The translations under genes and the position numbers were made by a program. Shown in pieces: positions 37,315-44,958 of a stretch of DNA of 64,000 bases. Positions within the stretch are counted from its first letter, which is position 1; each line of letters opens with the position of its first letter. The DNA comes from Pelotomaculum isophthalicicum JI. Its GTDB lineage: Bacteria; Bacillota; Desulfotomaculia; Desulfotomaculales; Pelotomaculaceae. A model generated the notes under the pieces. The model saw only the letters and a list, made by a program, of their open reading frames with translations. It had not been told where the DNA came from and made no database searches. The stretch spans positions 1 to 64,000 of the forward strand of contig NZ_JAKOAV010000020.1 of NCBI RefSeq assembly GCF_029478095.1, read 5' to 3'.

Positions 37315-38022
37315 TTAGTGAATCTCCCGAAAACGATAGCCCACCCCGCGCACCGTTTCAATATATTTCGGATTAGCCGGGTCTTTTTCAATCTTTTGCC
37401 GCAAGTAACTGATATGAACATCCACAGTACGAGATTTTGGTTCAAAATCATATCCCCAGATCTTTTCCAGCAGGATGTCTCTTGTAAAAACCCGGCCGGG
37501 GCTCCCCGCCAGCAAGTGAAGCAGTTCAAATTCTTTTTGTGTCAGTTCCAGTCTCACACCGTCAAGCAGCGCTTCATATTTCTCCGGTTGGATGACCAAA
37601 CCGTTTATCCTGACTTCCTCAACTTCCGCCGGCTCATCTTCGACTGAAAGCATTTGCCCGCGGCGCAAATGGACTTTTACCCTGGCTACCAGTTCCCTGG
37701 GAGAAAATGGTTTGGTGATATAGTCATCCGCGCCTAATTCCAGCCCAAGCACTTTGTCCAGCTCATCGCTCCTGGCACTTAACATAATCACGGGAATAGA
37801 AGCGCTTTGCCGGTTGGCTTTTAAAATGCGCAGCACATCAAAGCCGTCCATTTCCGGGAGCATTTTGTCCAGAATAATCAAGTCCGGCGCTTTTTCGCCG
37901 GTTAACTTAATCGCGTCGTTCCCATTAGTTGCTTCAATGACCTGGTAGCCCTCTTTTGTCAGGTTATACTTCAATAGTTGCAAAATATGGGCCTCATCGT
38001 CCACAACTAGGAGCAACGGCAT
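37315..38022 (-). CDS. phoB: PhoB/PhoP-type response regulator (copy 2)
   Basis: A 235-residue paralogue of the regulator at 24985-25686. It has the receiver phospho-acceptor DKMLPEMDG, the Lys in ITKPFSPREL and a winged-helix ending GVGYRFREIH. The linker differs (MLSVEDEPAEVEEV). The ATG at 38022 follows GGGGTGG. A five-hexamer Pho array lies 30-80 bases upstream, so it is probably autoregulated. No sensor kinase gene is adjacent. Confidence 0.88.
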   Translation of the reverse strand: MPLLLVVDDEAHILQLLKYNLTKEGYQVIEATNGNDAIKLTGEKAPDLIILDKMLPEMDGFDVLRILKANRQSASIPVIMLSARSDELDKVLGLELGADDYITKPFSPRELVARVKVHLRRGQMLSVEDEPAEVEEVRINGLVIQPEKYEALLDGVRLELTQKEFELLHLLAGSPGRVFTRDILLEKIWGYDFEPKSRTVDVHISYLRQKIEKDPANPKYIETVRGVGYRFREIH

Positions 38023-38055
38023 CTTAAACCACCCCAATACACTATAAAACAATCC

Positions 38056-38105
38056 GGTTAAATACGCGTTATCGGGAGTTTAACCATTTATTAAGATATT
38101 ATTAA
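38056..38105 (-). promoter_or_regulatory. Pho box array upstream of phoB2
   Basis: On the coding strand five hexamers occur at exact 11-nt intervals: TTAATA, TTAATA, TTAAAC, ATAACG and TTAACC. A TTTTATAGTG stretch follows and can serve as the -10 region, ahead of the phoB2 ATG at 38022. Confidence 0.7.
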
Positions 38106-38131
38106 CTTTGTGTAAAACCACCGCCATTTCC

Positions 38132-38166
38132 CCATTACACTTTTTTCTGCCAATGCTCATGGTTGG
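38132..38166. repeat. 35-nt segment shared with the EAL/GGDEF leader, copy 2
   Basis: It matches 28061-28095 at 31 of 35 positions and includes the last codons of arsC. It supports the view that this region arose by duplication of the pho cluster followed by rearrangement. Confidence 0.7.
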
Positions 38167-38570
38167 ATAAAAGTATCCTTGATCCAATTTCGTATTTCGT
38201 CCCTAACCCGCCTGTAAGCCGCGACAATTTCTTCCTCAGAACCTTTTGATATTGATGGATCTTCAAATCCTTTATGCAATGATTCTTTTGCCCCGGGGAA
38301 GACCGGGCAGGCTTCTCTAGCATGATCACAGACCGTGACGACACAATCAATTCCCGCGTTGTAAAATTCATCAATACTTTTAGAACGTTGTTTTGTTATA
38401 TCAATATCTATCTCTCTCATGACCTCGATGGCTTGAGGGCTGACGCGTGACGGCGCGGTACCCGCGCTATATGTTTCGTAATATTCACCAAACATATGTC
38501 TTAGCAGGCCCTCAGCCATTTGTGAACGGGCAGAGTTGTGAGTACAAATAAACAGTACCTTTTTCTTCAT
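38157..38570 (-). CDS. arsC: Arsenate reductase, LMW phosphatase type (thioredoxin-coupled ArsC)
   Basis: A 137-residue cytosolic enzyme that reduces arsenate to arsenite. The P-loop CTHNSARSQ (CX5R) starts near Cys9. The pair of downstream cysteines in VCDHAREACP supplies the disulfide relay seen in Staphylococcus aureus ArsC. The ATG at 38570 follows GAGGTGGG. It precedes phoB2-pstS2 and lies behind its own Pho array. No arsenite pump is adjacent. Arsenate enters cells through phosphate transporters, so induction with the pst genes makes sense; that link is an inference. Confidence 0.9.
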   Translation of the reverse strand: MKKKVLFICTHNSARSQMAEGLLRHMFGEYYETYSAGTAPSRVSPQAIEVMREIDIDITKQRSKSIDEFYNAGIDCVVTVCDHAREACPVFPGAKESLHKGFEDPSISKGSEEEIVAAYRRVRDEIRNWIKDTFIQP

Positions 38571-38701
38571 ATATAACCCACCTCATTTTATGAGTGATAT
38601 TGCTGTGAATTTATATTTTGGGGATTTACGAAGATTTAACGCAAATTCGTTATAAAACGGTAATATTTGATTGATAGTACATCTAAAAAGGAGGGTAAAA
38701 C

Positions 38702-38776
38702 ATGAAAAATAATATTATGAGTGCGAGTGAAGTAATAAATCATTCGGGTTTAATATATCCCATGAATGTTAAATAA
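38702..38776 (+). CDS. Possible 24-residue small ORF with strong ribosome site
   Basis: An ATG with AAAAAGGAGGGT eight bases upstream opens a 24-codon frame ending in TAA. The peptide begins MKNNIMSASEVINHSGLIYP. The frame overlaps the arsC promoter elements on the other strand (-10-like element and first Pho hexamer), which may explain part of its sequence. The ribosome site is the only positive evidence. Confidence 0.3.
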   Translation: MKNNIMSASEVINHSGLIYPMNVK

Positions 38777-38805
38777 TATTTATTTTTAATTTAAGATTTT
38801 GTTAA
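38767..38805 (-). promoter_or_regulatory. Pho box array upstream of arsC
   Basis: On the minus strand TTAACA, TTAAAT, ATAAAT and TTAACA occur at exact 11-nt intervals. Eight bases after the last is ATATATTAAAC, identical in sequence and spacing to the array at 28126-28164. The arsC start is about 195 bases downstream. Confidence 0.7.
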
Positions 38806-38811
38806 TTTTTT

Positions 38812-39492
38812 TTATTCCTGCCATGACCATCCGGCGGTCAACCGGGCATCTTCCCCGGTCCAACCGCTCTCTAGCGCCAGGATCGTGTCGCCTAGAAATT
38901 CGGCTTCTTCCTCATCGTGGGTTACCAGAACAAAAGGTATCCGCCACTGCTGGTGCAGGCTTTTTAGTTCATGCCTCAGGTGAACCCTGGTTCTCTTGTC
39001 CAACGCGCTGAATGGTTCATCCAACAAAAGCAGCTGCGGCTGCACGGCCAGAGCCCTGGCCAGGGCCACCCGCTGTTTCTCACCGCCGGAAAGCCGGTCG
39101 GTGTAACGGTCGACAAGATGCCCCACGCCAAAGAAATCAAGTAAATCCAGTGGGTTCCGGGAGGTACTATCCTGCTTGCGCTTCCTGCACTTCAGACCAT
39201 ATAGAACATTTTGCCGCACAGTCATATGAGGGAAAAGGGCATAATCCTGAAATAAATAACCAATATTGCGATACTGAGCCGGGATGTTAATCTTTTTTTC
39301 AGATGAATAAAGAATTTTTCCATTTAACTTCAAGAAACCCGATGAAGGCCTCAACAGGCCGGCCAAACAATGCAGAACCGTTGTTTTACCTGAGCCGGAA
39401 GGTCCCCAGAGCACCAGGATCTGATTGGCAACCCTAAACTTTAAATCAAGGGTAAAATTCATCAGTTTTTGGGTAAAACAAGCCTCCAACAT
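38812..39492 (-). CDS. modC: Molybdate ABC transporter ATPase ModC, short form
   Basis: About 226 residues. It has Walker A GPSGSGKTT, signature LSGGEKQRVALARALA, Walker B LLLLDEPFSALD and switch VTHDEEEAEF. It ends right after the ATPase domain and lacks the C-terminal TOBE/MOP molybdate-binding domain of typical ModC (about 350 residues). It follows modB by 16 bases. The start is the ATG at 39492; the ribosome site is weak, so an upstream start inside modB is possible. Supplying molybdenum to the adjacent nitrogenase is its likely task. Confidence 0.85.
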   Translation of the reverse strand: MLEACFTQKLMNFTLDLKFRVANQILVLWGPSGSGKTTVLHCLAGLLRPSSGFLKLNGKILYSSEKKINIPAQYRNIGYLFQDYALFPHMTVRQNVLYGLKCRKRKQDSTSRNPLDLLDFFGVGHLVDRYTDRLSGGEKQRVALARALAVQPQLLLLDEPFSALDKRTRVHLRHELKSLHQQWRIPFVLVTHDEEEAEFLGDTILALESGWTGEDARLTAGWSWQE

Positions 39493-39508
39493 GACTATCA
39501 CCGCGATA

Positions 39509-40180
39509 TTATTTATTTTTCCTGCCCCAGCAATTAGCCAAGAAAATGACCAGCAGGCTGAAAGCGGTAACAATAGCTACCAATGACTTGGCTGTGGCGT
39601 TATCCCCCACCTCTACCGCAAAATAAATGGCCAACGGGATGGTTTGTGTTTGCCCGGGGATGTTGCCCGCCACCATCAGTGTGGCGCCGAACTCACCCAG
39701 CGCCCGGGCGAAGGACATTACCAGGCCGGCCATAATGCCCGGCCAGGCCAGTGGGAGAGTGATAGTGAAAAGTATCCTTGCTTCACTGGCGCCCAGAGTT
39801 CTGGCCGCTTTCTCACAATTGACGTCCACACTATTAAAAGCTGCTTTGGCGCTTTGGTACATTAACGGGAATGCCACCACAGTTGAAGCCAGTACCGCCG
39901 CCCACCAGGTGAAAATTATCGATATTCCCATACCGTTCAAGAGTTTCCCTAATACACCGTTTTTCCCGATAAACATTAATAAACCATAGCCTAATACAGA
40001 AGGCGGCAGCACCATAGGTAAAGTTAAAACCGCTTCCAGCGCCTCTTTGCCGAAGAACTCCCGGCGGGCCAGCAGCCGGGACAGCGGCAGCCCCAGACAA
40101 CTAACCGCGATCAATGAGATTAGAGCAACCTTAAGAGACAGAATTACCGGGTGCCATTCAACTGATTGGATAAACGTCAT
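39509..40180 (-). CDS. modB: Molybdate ABC transporter permease ModB
   Basis: A 223-residue permease with five or six membrane helices and the EAA loop VNCEKAARTLGASEARILF followed by LPLAWPGI. Its start overlaps the modA stop by four bases (ATGA). Together with modA and modC it forms a high-affinity molybdate importer placed directly downstream of the nif genes. Confidence 0.9.
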   Translation of the reverse strand: MTFIQSVEWHPVILSLKVALISLIAVSCLGLPLSRLLARREFFGKEALEAVLTLPMVLPPSVLGYGLLMFIGKNGVLGKLLNGMGISIIFTWWAAVLASTVVAFPLMYQSAKAAFNSVDVNCEKAARTLGASEARILFTITLPLAWPGIMAGLVMSFARALGEFGATLMVAGNIPGQTQTIPLAIYFAVEVGDNATAKSLVAIVTAFSLLVIFLANCWGRKNK

Positions 40181-40980
40181 ACCCTGGAATCATTCCTTAA
40201 CTTTTTAAAACAGTATTTCTCAAAAACCTGGGACGCCTCTTCACTTTGCAGATAGTTGACAAATTCCTCAGCTTCTTTCTGGTGTTTTGAACTGTTGAGA
40301 ATAGCCACGGGGTAAACAATATTTTTATGTAAACCAGAAGGGACGGCGGCTATAATTTTAATGTTCTTGCCGGCTACGGCATCGGAACGGTAAACAAAAC
40401 CCGCGTCCACGTTGTCTGTTTCCACATACGTGATCACCTGGCGCACATCTTTGGCCAGTAGTATCTTAGCCTGTAGCTTATCCCAGAGATTAAGGGTAGT
40501 TAATGCCTCCCTGGCATACTCCCCGGCGGGCACCGTTTCCGGGATACCGATACTTATTCTGGCCACACTACCACCGGTTAAGCCTTCAATACTTGAGAGA
40601 CTGCTGTCTTTCGGCGCTATCAGCACCAACTCGTTCCCCAGGAGGTCTTTAACGGAATTGTGCACAATCAACCCCCTCTGGTCCAGGTTTGACATTTGCG
40701 GTTTGCCGGCGGAAATAAAGATATCCACAGGGGCTCCCTCTTCAATTTGCTTTTGCAGGGTTCCGGACGCGGCAAAATTATAACTTATATTTACATTCGG
40801 GCGCTGCGCGGCGTATACATTCTTCAACTCTTCCATAGCGTCCTTCAGGCTGGCGGCTGCCGAGACGACTAAATTTACCGGCTCCGCTTTGGCCGGGGTT
40901 TGTTCTTTGCCACCTGTACAGCCTGTAAGTACAGCTAGAGAAAAAAACACAACTCCCAAGAAAACCTGCCATCTTCTCAT
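40177..40980 (-). CDS. modA: Molybdate-binding lipoprotein ModA
   Basis: A 267-residue binding protein with a lipoprotein signal ending VLTGC. Oxyanion-site segments are VSAAASLKDAMEEL, NFAASGTLQKQIEEGAPVDIFISAG and the conserved Tyr region YVETDNVDAGFVYRSDA. This is the ModA/WtpA-like fold that binds molybdate or tungstate. The ATG at 40980 has GGGGCGATGG upstream. It follows the NifB-like gene by about 40 bases. Confidence 0.9.
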   Translation of the reverse strand: MRRWQVFLGVVFFSLAVLTGCTGGKEQTPAKAEPVNLVVSAAASLKDAMEELKNVYAAQRPNVNISYNFAASGTLQKQIEEGAPVDIFISAGKPQMSNLDQRGLIVHNSVKDLLGNELVLIAPKDSSLSSIEGLTGGSVARISIGIPETVPAGEYAREALTTLNLWDKLQAKILLAKDVRQVITYVETDNVDAGFVYRSDAVAGKNIKIIAAVPSGLHKNIVYPVAILNSSKHQKEAEEFVNYLQSEEASQVFEKYCFKKLRNDSRV

Positions 40981-41019
40981 TATCCATCGCCCCTATAGAG
41001 GTTTTTACAATCAAAGGCA

Positions 41020-41811
41020 CTAGCAAAAACACTGATAGTTTTGTTTCGTCTGGCGGATAATCGGCTCCAGTTCATGCTTGGCTCCGTCCAGTACACCGTC
41101 GCTGGTAGCCGGCAGTAAAGTGAACTCAGCTTGAGGGAAAAATGGTACCAAGTTCATGATAAAAGCGCCGGCTTCTTTTACAGCGATGGCTACCTGATTC
41201 AAATGATGATGGTTAATGCCGGGAATCAAAACCGTATTAACTTTTACCAGCATACCTCTCTTTCTGGCTTCCCGAATGCCCGCCAACTGCTTATTAAGCA
41301 GCAATTTGGCTCCCGCAATCCCCTGGTAAGGTTTATTATTATAAAAAACCGCGCTGTATATCTTACTGCCTATTATTGGGTCTACGGCATTTACTGTCAC
41401 GGTTATTGTCTTGACTCCAACGGATTCCAGTTGATCAATACTATCTTCCAACATCAGGCCGTTGGTGCTGACGCACTTGATGATATGTGGGTAGCGTTCG
41501 TGCACCCGTTTCAGGGCGTCAATGGTTTCATTACTGGCCAGTGGCTCGCCGGGACCGGCCACGCCGATCACCCGAATCCGCTCGTCTTGACTAAGAATAT
41601 TATAGACACTTTTTAATACATGCCGGGGTGGTAGAGGCCTGCTGGCAACACCCGGTCTGTTTTCATTTACACAGTCGTACTCTCTGGAGCAGTAACGGCA
41701 TCTAATGTTACAGCAGGTTGCCACCGGTAAATGAAGCCGGGTAAACCAGCGGCTGACTTTGTGGTTGAAACAGGGATGCTGGCTTAAGATTACTTTTTCA
41801 TCACTGGTCAT
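41020..41811 (-). CDS. Second NifB-like radical SAM protein, C-terminally shortened
   Basis: A 263-residue radical SAM enzyme very similar to NifB. It has the N-terminal SQHPCFNHK, the SAM-cluster motif CCNIRCRYCSREYDC, GVAGPGEPLA and CVSTNGLMLED. The C-terminal segment that in NifB carries CTQCRADAIG is lost: this protein ends NYQCFC. It could modify a related cluster or be a backup for NifB. The ATG at 41811 has AAGGAGG upstream. It follows the AnfO-family gene after a large hairpin. Confidence 0.8.
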   Translation of the reverse strand: MTSDEKVILSQHPCFNHKVSRWFTRLHLPVATCCNIRCRYCSREYDCVNENRPGVASRPLPPRHVLKSVYNILSQDERIRVIGVAGPGEPLASNETIDALKRVHERYPHIIKCVSTNGLMLEDSIDQLESVGVKTITVTVNAVDPIIGSKIYSAVFYNNKPYQGIAGAKLLLNKQLAGIREARKRGMLVKVNTVLIPGINHHHLNQVAIAVKEAGAFIMNLVPFFPQAEFTLLPATSDGVLDGAKHELEPIIRQTKQNYQCFC

Positions 41812-41859
41812 TACAATTACCTCCTTCTGTTATTTCCACCTGCTGTTATGTATGTATAT

Positions 41860-41929
41860 GGCCGCCGTACGGACCGGGCGCCATATGGTAAGGAAGGAAG
41901 CTTCCTTACCATCCGGCCCGTGTGCGGCC
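41860..41929. repeat. 70-nt nested stem-loop between AnfO-family and NifB-like genes
   Basis: An outer GGCCGC / GCGGCC pairing surrounds an inner perfect 10-bp stem (TGGTAAGGAA / TTCCTTACCA) with a six-base loop. There is no T tract on the minus strand, so it is more likely an mRNA-stability or processing element than a terminator. Confidence 0.65.
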
Positions 41930-41976
41930 AAAAATTGGGTAACCTGCGGGCTTACAACGCGGCTTATGTTCGGCCC

Positions 41977-42612
41977 TTATGGCTGGCAGCAGTACTTCCT
42001 GGTTATTGTAATCTTGAATTCATTATCACCTGTTTTGCTTTTTTCCCCGCAGAGGCTACCTGCGGCTAGTTCGGCTTCCAGCCACGGCGGAACATGGCTG
42101 CACAGTACTTCCAGTTCATAAAATTCGCCTTTGCGGATAAAGGGAAGCAAGGCCTGTTTCGTGGTAATTCCAGTATTCCCTTCTTGAATCTCTTTCAGGG
42201 AAATCCGGTAGCAACCATCAGCAACCGCCACGGGAGCCACCCGGTCCACACCGCATTCCCCGGCAACTCTCTTCATCAGCGAATTTTCTTCTTCCATAAT
42301 GATATGATCAAGAAAATCTAAGGGATTGCCCTCGTATTCCCATACACTGAAACCGCCCTTTTCCAGTTCAAAGTATGGAACACCGGTAATGGAAAGACCT
42401 ACGAAAATTTTGCACTCGCCCAGGAAATCCTGTACATTCGTCATTTTTTTGCGAAGCTCCGGCAGGCCGGAAGTCCGGCTTATGGAGAACTCTTTTTCTT
42501 TTAATATTGTCCAATGGCCTTGTTCCTTCCGGCAGACAGCGATCATACCCCTCTCAAACAAGGAGGCTGTCCGGCCGTCTTCCCCAATATATACGGCAAT
42601 ATCTTCGGGCAT
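41977..42612 (-). CDS. AnfO family protein (Fe-only nitrogenase accessory family)
   Basis: A 211-residue soluble protein that resembles AnfO (PF09582). The matching segments are an N-terminal IAVYIGEDGRTASLFE, GECKIFVGLSITGVPYFELEKGGFSVW, GCYRISLKEIQEGN and VLCSHVPPWLEAEL. The family was named from iron-only nitrogenase loci, but here it sits in a molybdenum nitrogenase operon and no anf structural gene is in the window. Its biochemical role is unsettled. The ATG at 42612 follows GGAGGAG. It lies between the two NifB-type genes. Confidence 0.75.
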   Translation of the reverse strand: MPEDIAVYIGEDGRTASLFERGMIAVCRKEQGHWTILKEKEFSISRTSGLPELRKKMTNVQDFLGECKIFVGLSITGVPYFELEKGGFSVWEYEGNPLDFLDHIIMEEENSLMKRVAGECGVDRVAPVAVADGCYRISLKEIQEGNTGITTKQALLPFIRKGEFYELEVLCSHVPPWLEAELAAGSLCGEKSKTGDNEFKITITRKYCCQP

Positions 42613-42652
42613 TGATTTTCTCCTCCTCCACTGCCATCATTCCCCTTAATTT

Positions 42653-43537
42653 TTATATGGCTTTCCTACTCCACAGGCCACTGAATTCCAAGGACCTGTC
42701 TTCACCCAGCAGGCCGATGGCATCCGCCCTGCACTGAGTGCAGTGGTACATCTGCTGCAGCTCATCCCGGCAAATATTTCTCATTTTATTGACTTCCTTC
42801 ATGGGTGTCTGGGACATATACTCAAAGGCGCTCCCCTTGGCCGGGATGAGCGGCATGATATTAGTGATGAATACACTCAGATCTTTGACTTTTTTTACGA
42901 TTTCCGGGATGTGGCCGTCATTTATACCCTTAATCATCACTATATTAACTTTCACCACCACACCCTGCCTGGTCAGGCGTTCTATTCCAGCCAATTGATT
43001 TTTGGTCAATATGGCGGCCCCTTCAGCGCCCTGATACCTCTTGCCTTGATAGTTAACGAACTGATAAATTCTTTTACCGATTTCCGGTGTCAGGCAGTTT
43101 ACCGTCACGGTGACATGCCTGACGCCTAATTCAACCAATTGATCAGCATAATCAGGGAGCATCAGCCCGTTTGTGGATAAACAAAATATCACATTCGGAT
43201 TGGACTTTTTAATCAGTTCAATGGTTGACTTCGTCTCATTCCAATTGGCCAGGGCTTCCCCGGGCCCGGCTATCCCCACCACGCTCAGGTTTTCCACCCT
43301 GTCTTTCACAAAATCATACTTTTCCCTGGCGGATTCAGGGGTTAATATCTCACTGGTCACACCCGGCCGGCTCTCATGCAGGCAGTCGAATTTTCTGTTG
43401 CAATAGTTGCAGTTGATATTGCACCGGGGCGCCACGGGCATGTGGATCCTGGCGTATTTATGTTTTGCTTCAAAGGAAAAACATGGATGCTGTGAAGTTC
43501 TATACCCGTTTTGCACCGGGTTGCAGGCGCAGTTCAT
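42653..43537 (-). CDS. nifB: Nitrogenase cofactor biosynthesis protein NifB
   Basis: About 294 residues. A radical SAM enzyme that builds the carbide-containing NifB-co precursor. It has SQHPCFSFEAKHKYARIH, the cluster motif CNINCNYCNRKFDC, GIAGPGEALAN, CLSTNGLMLPD and the C-terminal CTQCRADAIGLLGED. It is the stand-alone form without the C-terminal NifX-like domain. The ATG at 43537 (behind GAGGTG) overlaps the end of nifN by about 38 bases; a GTG at 43546 is the alternative. Confidence 0.92.
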   Translation of the reverse strand: MNCACNPVQNGYRTSQHPCFSFEAKHKYARIHMPVAPRCNINCNYCNRKFDCLHESRPGVTSEILTPESAREKYDFVKDRVENLSVVGIAGPGEALANWNETKSTIELIKKSNPNVIFCLSTNGLMLPDYADQLVELGVRHVTVTVNCLTPEIGKRIYQFVNYQGKRYQGAEGAAILTKNQLAGIERLTRQGVVVKVNIVMIKGINDGHIPEIVKKVKDLSVFITNIMPLIPAKGSAFEYMSQTPMKEVNKMRNICRDELQQMYHCTQCRADAIGLLGEDRSLEFSGLWSRKAI

Positions 43538-44942
43538 TTTTTTCACCTCGACCTTTGCCGGCTGGCTTTATAGTTCCATAGTAAAATTGCTGGTAAATGT
43601 TCCTCCGGTAGTTCTTGTATTTGTTTTCCAGAAGTGTATTGGTAATCCGGTCCAACAACATGGTAGTGCCCGCATAACCTACTGATAAGAGCCGTTGGCC
43701 GCCTACCCGGTCGTGGATGGGGAAACCATATCTCACCAGAGGGATGCCCTCCCATTCGGTGAGGTACCTGCCGCCGGAATGGCCGATGGCGATATTGGCT
43801 TCCATTTCCCTGCTTTTTTCCCGGATCCGTGAAAAATCCGTCTCACAGAGGACCTGTGCGTTACTACATCCGGCCTCATTTAATCGGGCTTTTAAAAGTC
43901 CGGCCAGTTTACCGCTCTTGCCACCCGTCGCCGTCACCACCGGGGTAATGCCGTTTTCCAGGCAGATACCGGCAACGGCGTAAATATTCTCCGGCTCGCC
44001 AAAAACCACGCATTTCCCCTGGGCATTATATTTATGAGAATCGATCATGCAGTCGATCAGCCTGCCCCTTTCTCGTTCCAGGCTTTCAGGAACCGGGTTT
44101 CCGGTCAACCGTTTTAGCAGGTTTATAAATAAGTCTGTATTTTCCACGCCAATAGGCACGGGCACATTGTACAACGGCACTCCGAAAGCGGATTCCAGGT
44201 AATGCCCCGGCGAGAAAACCTCGTCCACCGTCACGCCCATTTGGATAGTGGCCTGCGCACCGGCCATTCCGGCTATATCCGCCAGCTTCGTCCCCCCCGC
44301 CGGAACCTTCCGGTAAGGCCTTTCAAAGGCACGGTCCAGAGTGTCTGAAAAGTCGGGCAGCAAGATATAGCTGACTTTCATCATTTTGAGGATTCTCTTA
44401 ATCTCCCTGATATCGGCGGGACTTATGTTGGGCACAATGATATTAATACCTTTGTGCTTCACTGTTTTCTTAACCAATTCCGCGACAACCCTTTTCACGG
44501 CCAGGAAGTATCCTTCAAAGTGGCTGTAACCATAACCCGGAGTGGAAACGGTTACCACCTGTAAATTTTCAAAACCCCTTTCCTCCAGGTAATCCGCCGC
44601 GATCCTGTCAATATCCTCACCGATGGTCTCCGCCAGGCAGGTAGTGAGTATACCCACCACTTTCGGTTTGTATAATTTAATTGAGTTGTCCAGGCCTTTT
44701 TTCAGGCTGGCTTCCCCACCGTAAATAGTCCCTTTTTCGTTAAGTGATGAGGAGGCGACGTCAATGGGCTCGTTGAAGTGTTCGGCGATATGCCGGCGCA
44801 TATAAGTGCTGCAGCCCTGTGAGCCGTGGATGATCACCATGGAACCCTCTACCCCTTTGAGAGCAAGAATGGCCCCCAGCGGCATGCACATGCCGCACTG
44901 GTTTTCGTTGACATTAAGGTAGTGGGCCTGTTCCATCCCCAT
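43500..44942 (-). CDS. nifN: Nitrogenase cofactor scaffold subunit NifN
   Basis: A 480-residue NifK-like protein that forms the NifEN scaffold on which NifB-co matures. It has the N-terminal NENQCGMCMPLGAILAL, GSQGCSTYMRRHIAEHFNEP, a CLAETIGEDI segment and the late GHSGGRYLTEWEGIPLVRYG. Its position after nifE and before nifB separates it from NifK. The ATG at 44942 is preceded by GGGAGGTG. The gene end overlaps nifB. Confidence 0.9.
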   Translation of the reverse strand: MGMEQAHYLNVNENQCGMCMPLGAILALKGVEGSMVIIHGSQGCSTYMRRHIAEHFNEPIDVASSSLNEKGTIYGGEASLKKGLDNSIKLYKPKVVGILTTCLAETIGEDIDRIAADYLEERGFENLQVVTVSTPGYGYSHFEGYFLAVKRVVAELVKKTVKHKGINIIVPNISPADIREIKRILKMMKVSYILLPDFSDTLDRAFERPYRKVPAGGTKLADIAGMAGAQATIQMGVTVDEVFSPGHYLESAFGVPLYNVPVPIGVENTDLFINLLKRLTGNPVPESLERERGRLIDCMIDSHKYNAQGKCVVFGEPENIYAVAGICLENGITPVVTATGGKSGKLAGLLKARLNEAGCSNAQVLCETDFSRIREKSREMEANIAIGHSGGRYLTEWEGIPLVRYGFPIHDRVGGQRLLSVGYAGTTMLLDRITNTLLENKYKNYRRNIYQQFYYGTIKPAGKGRGEKNELRLQPGAKRV

Positions 44943-44958
44943 GAAAACTGCACCTCCC

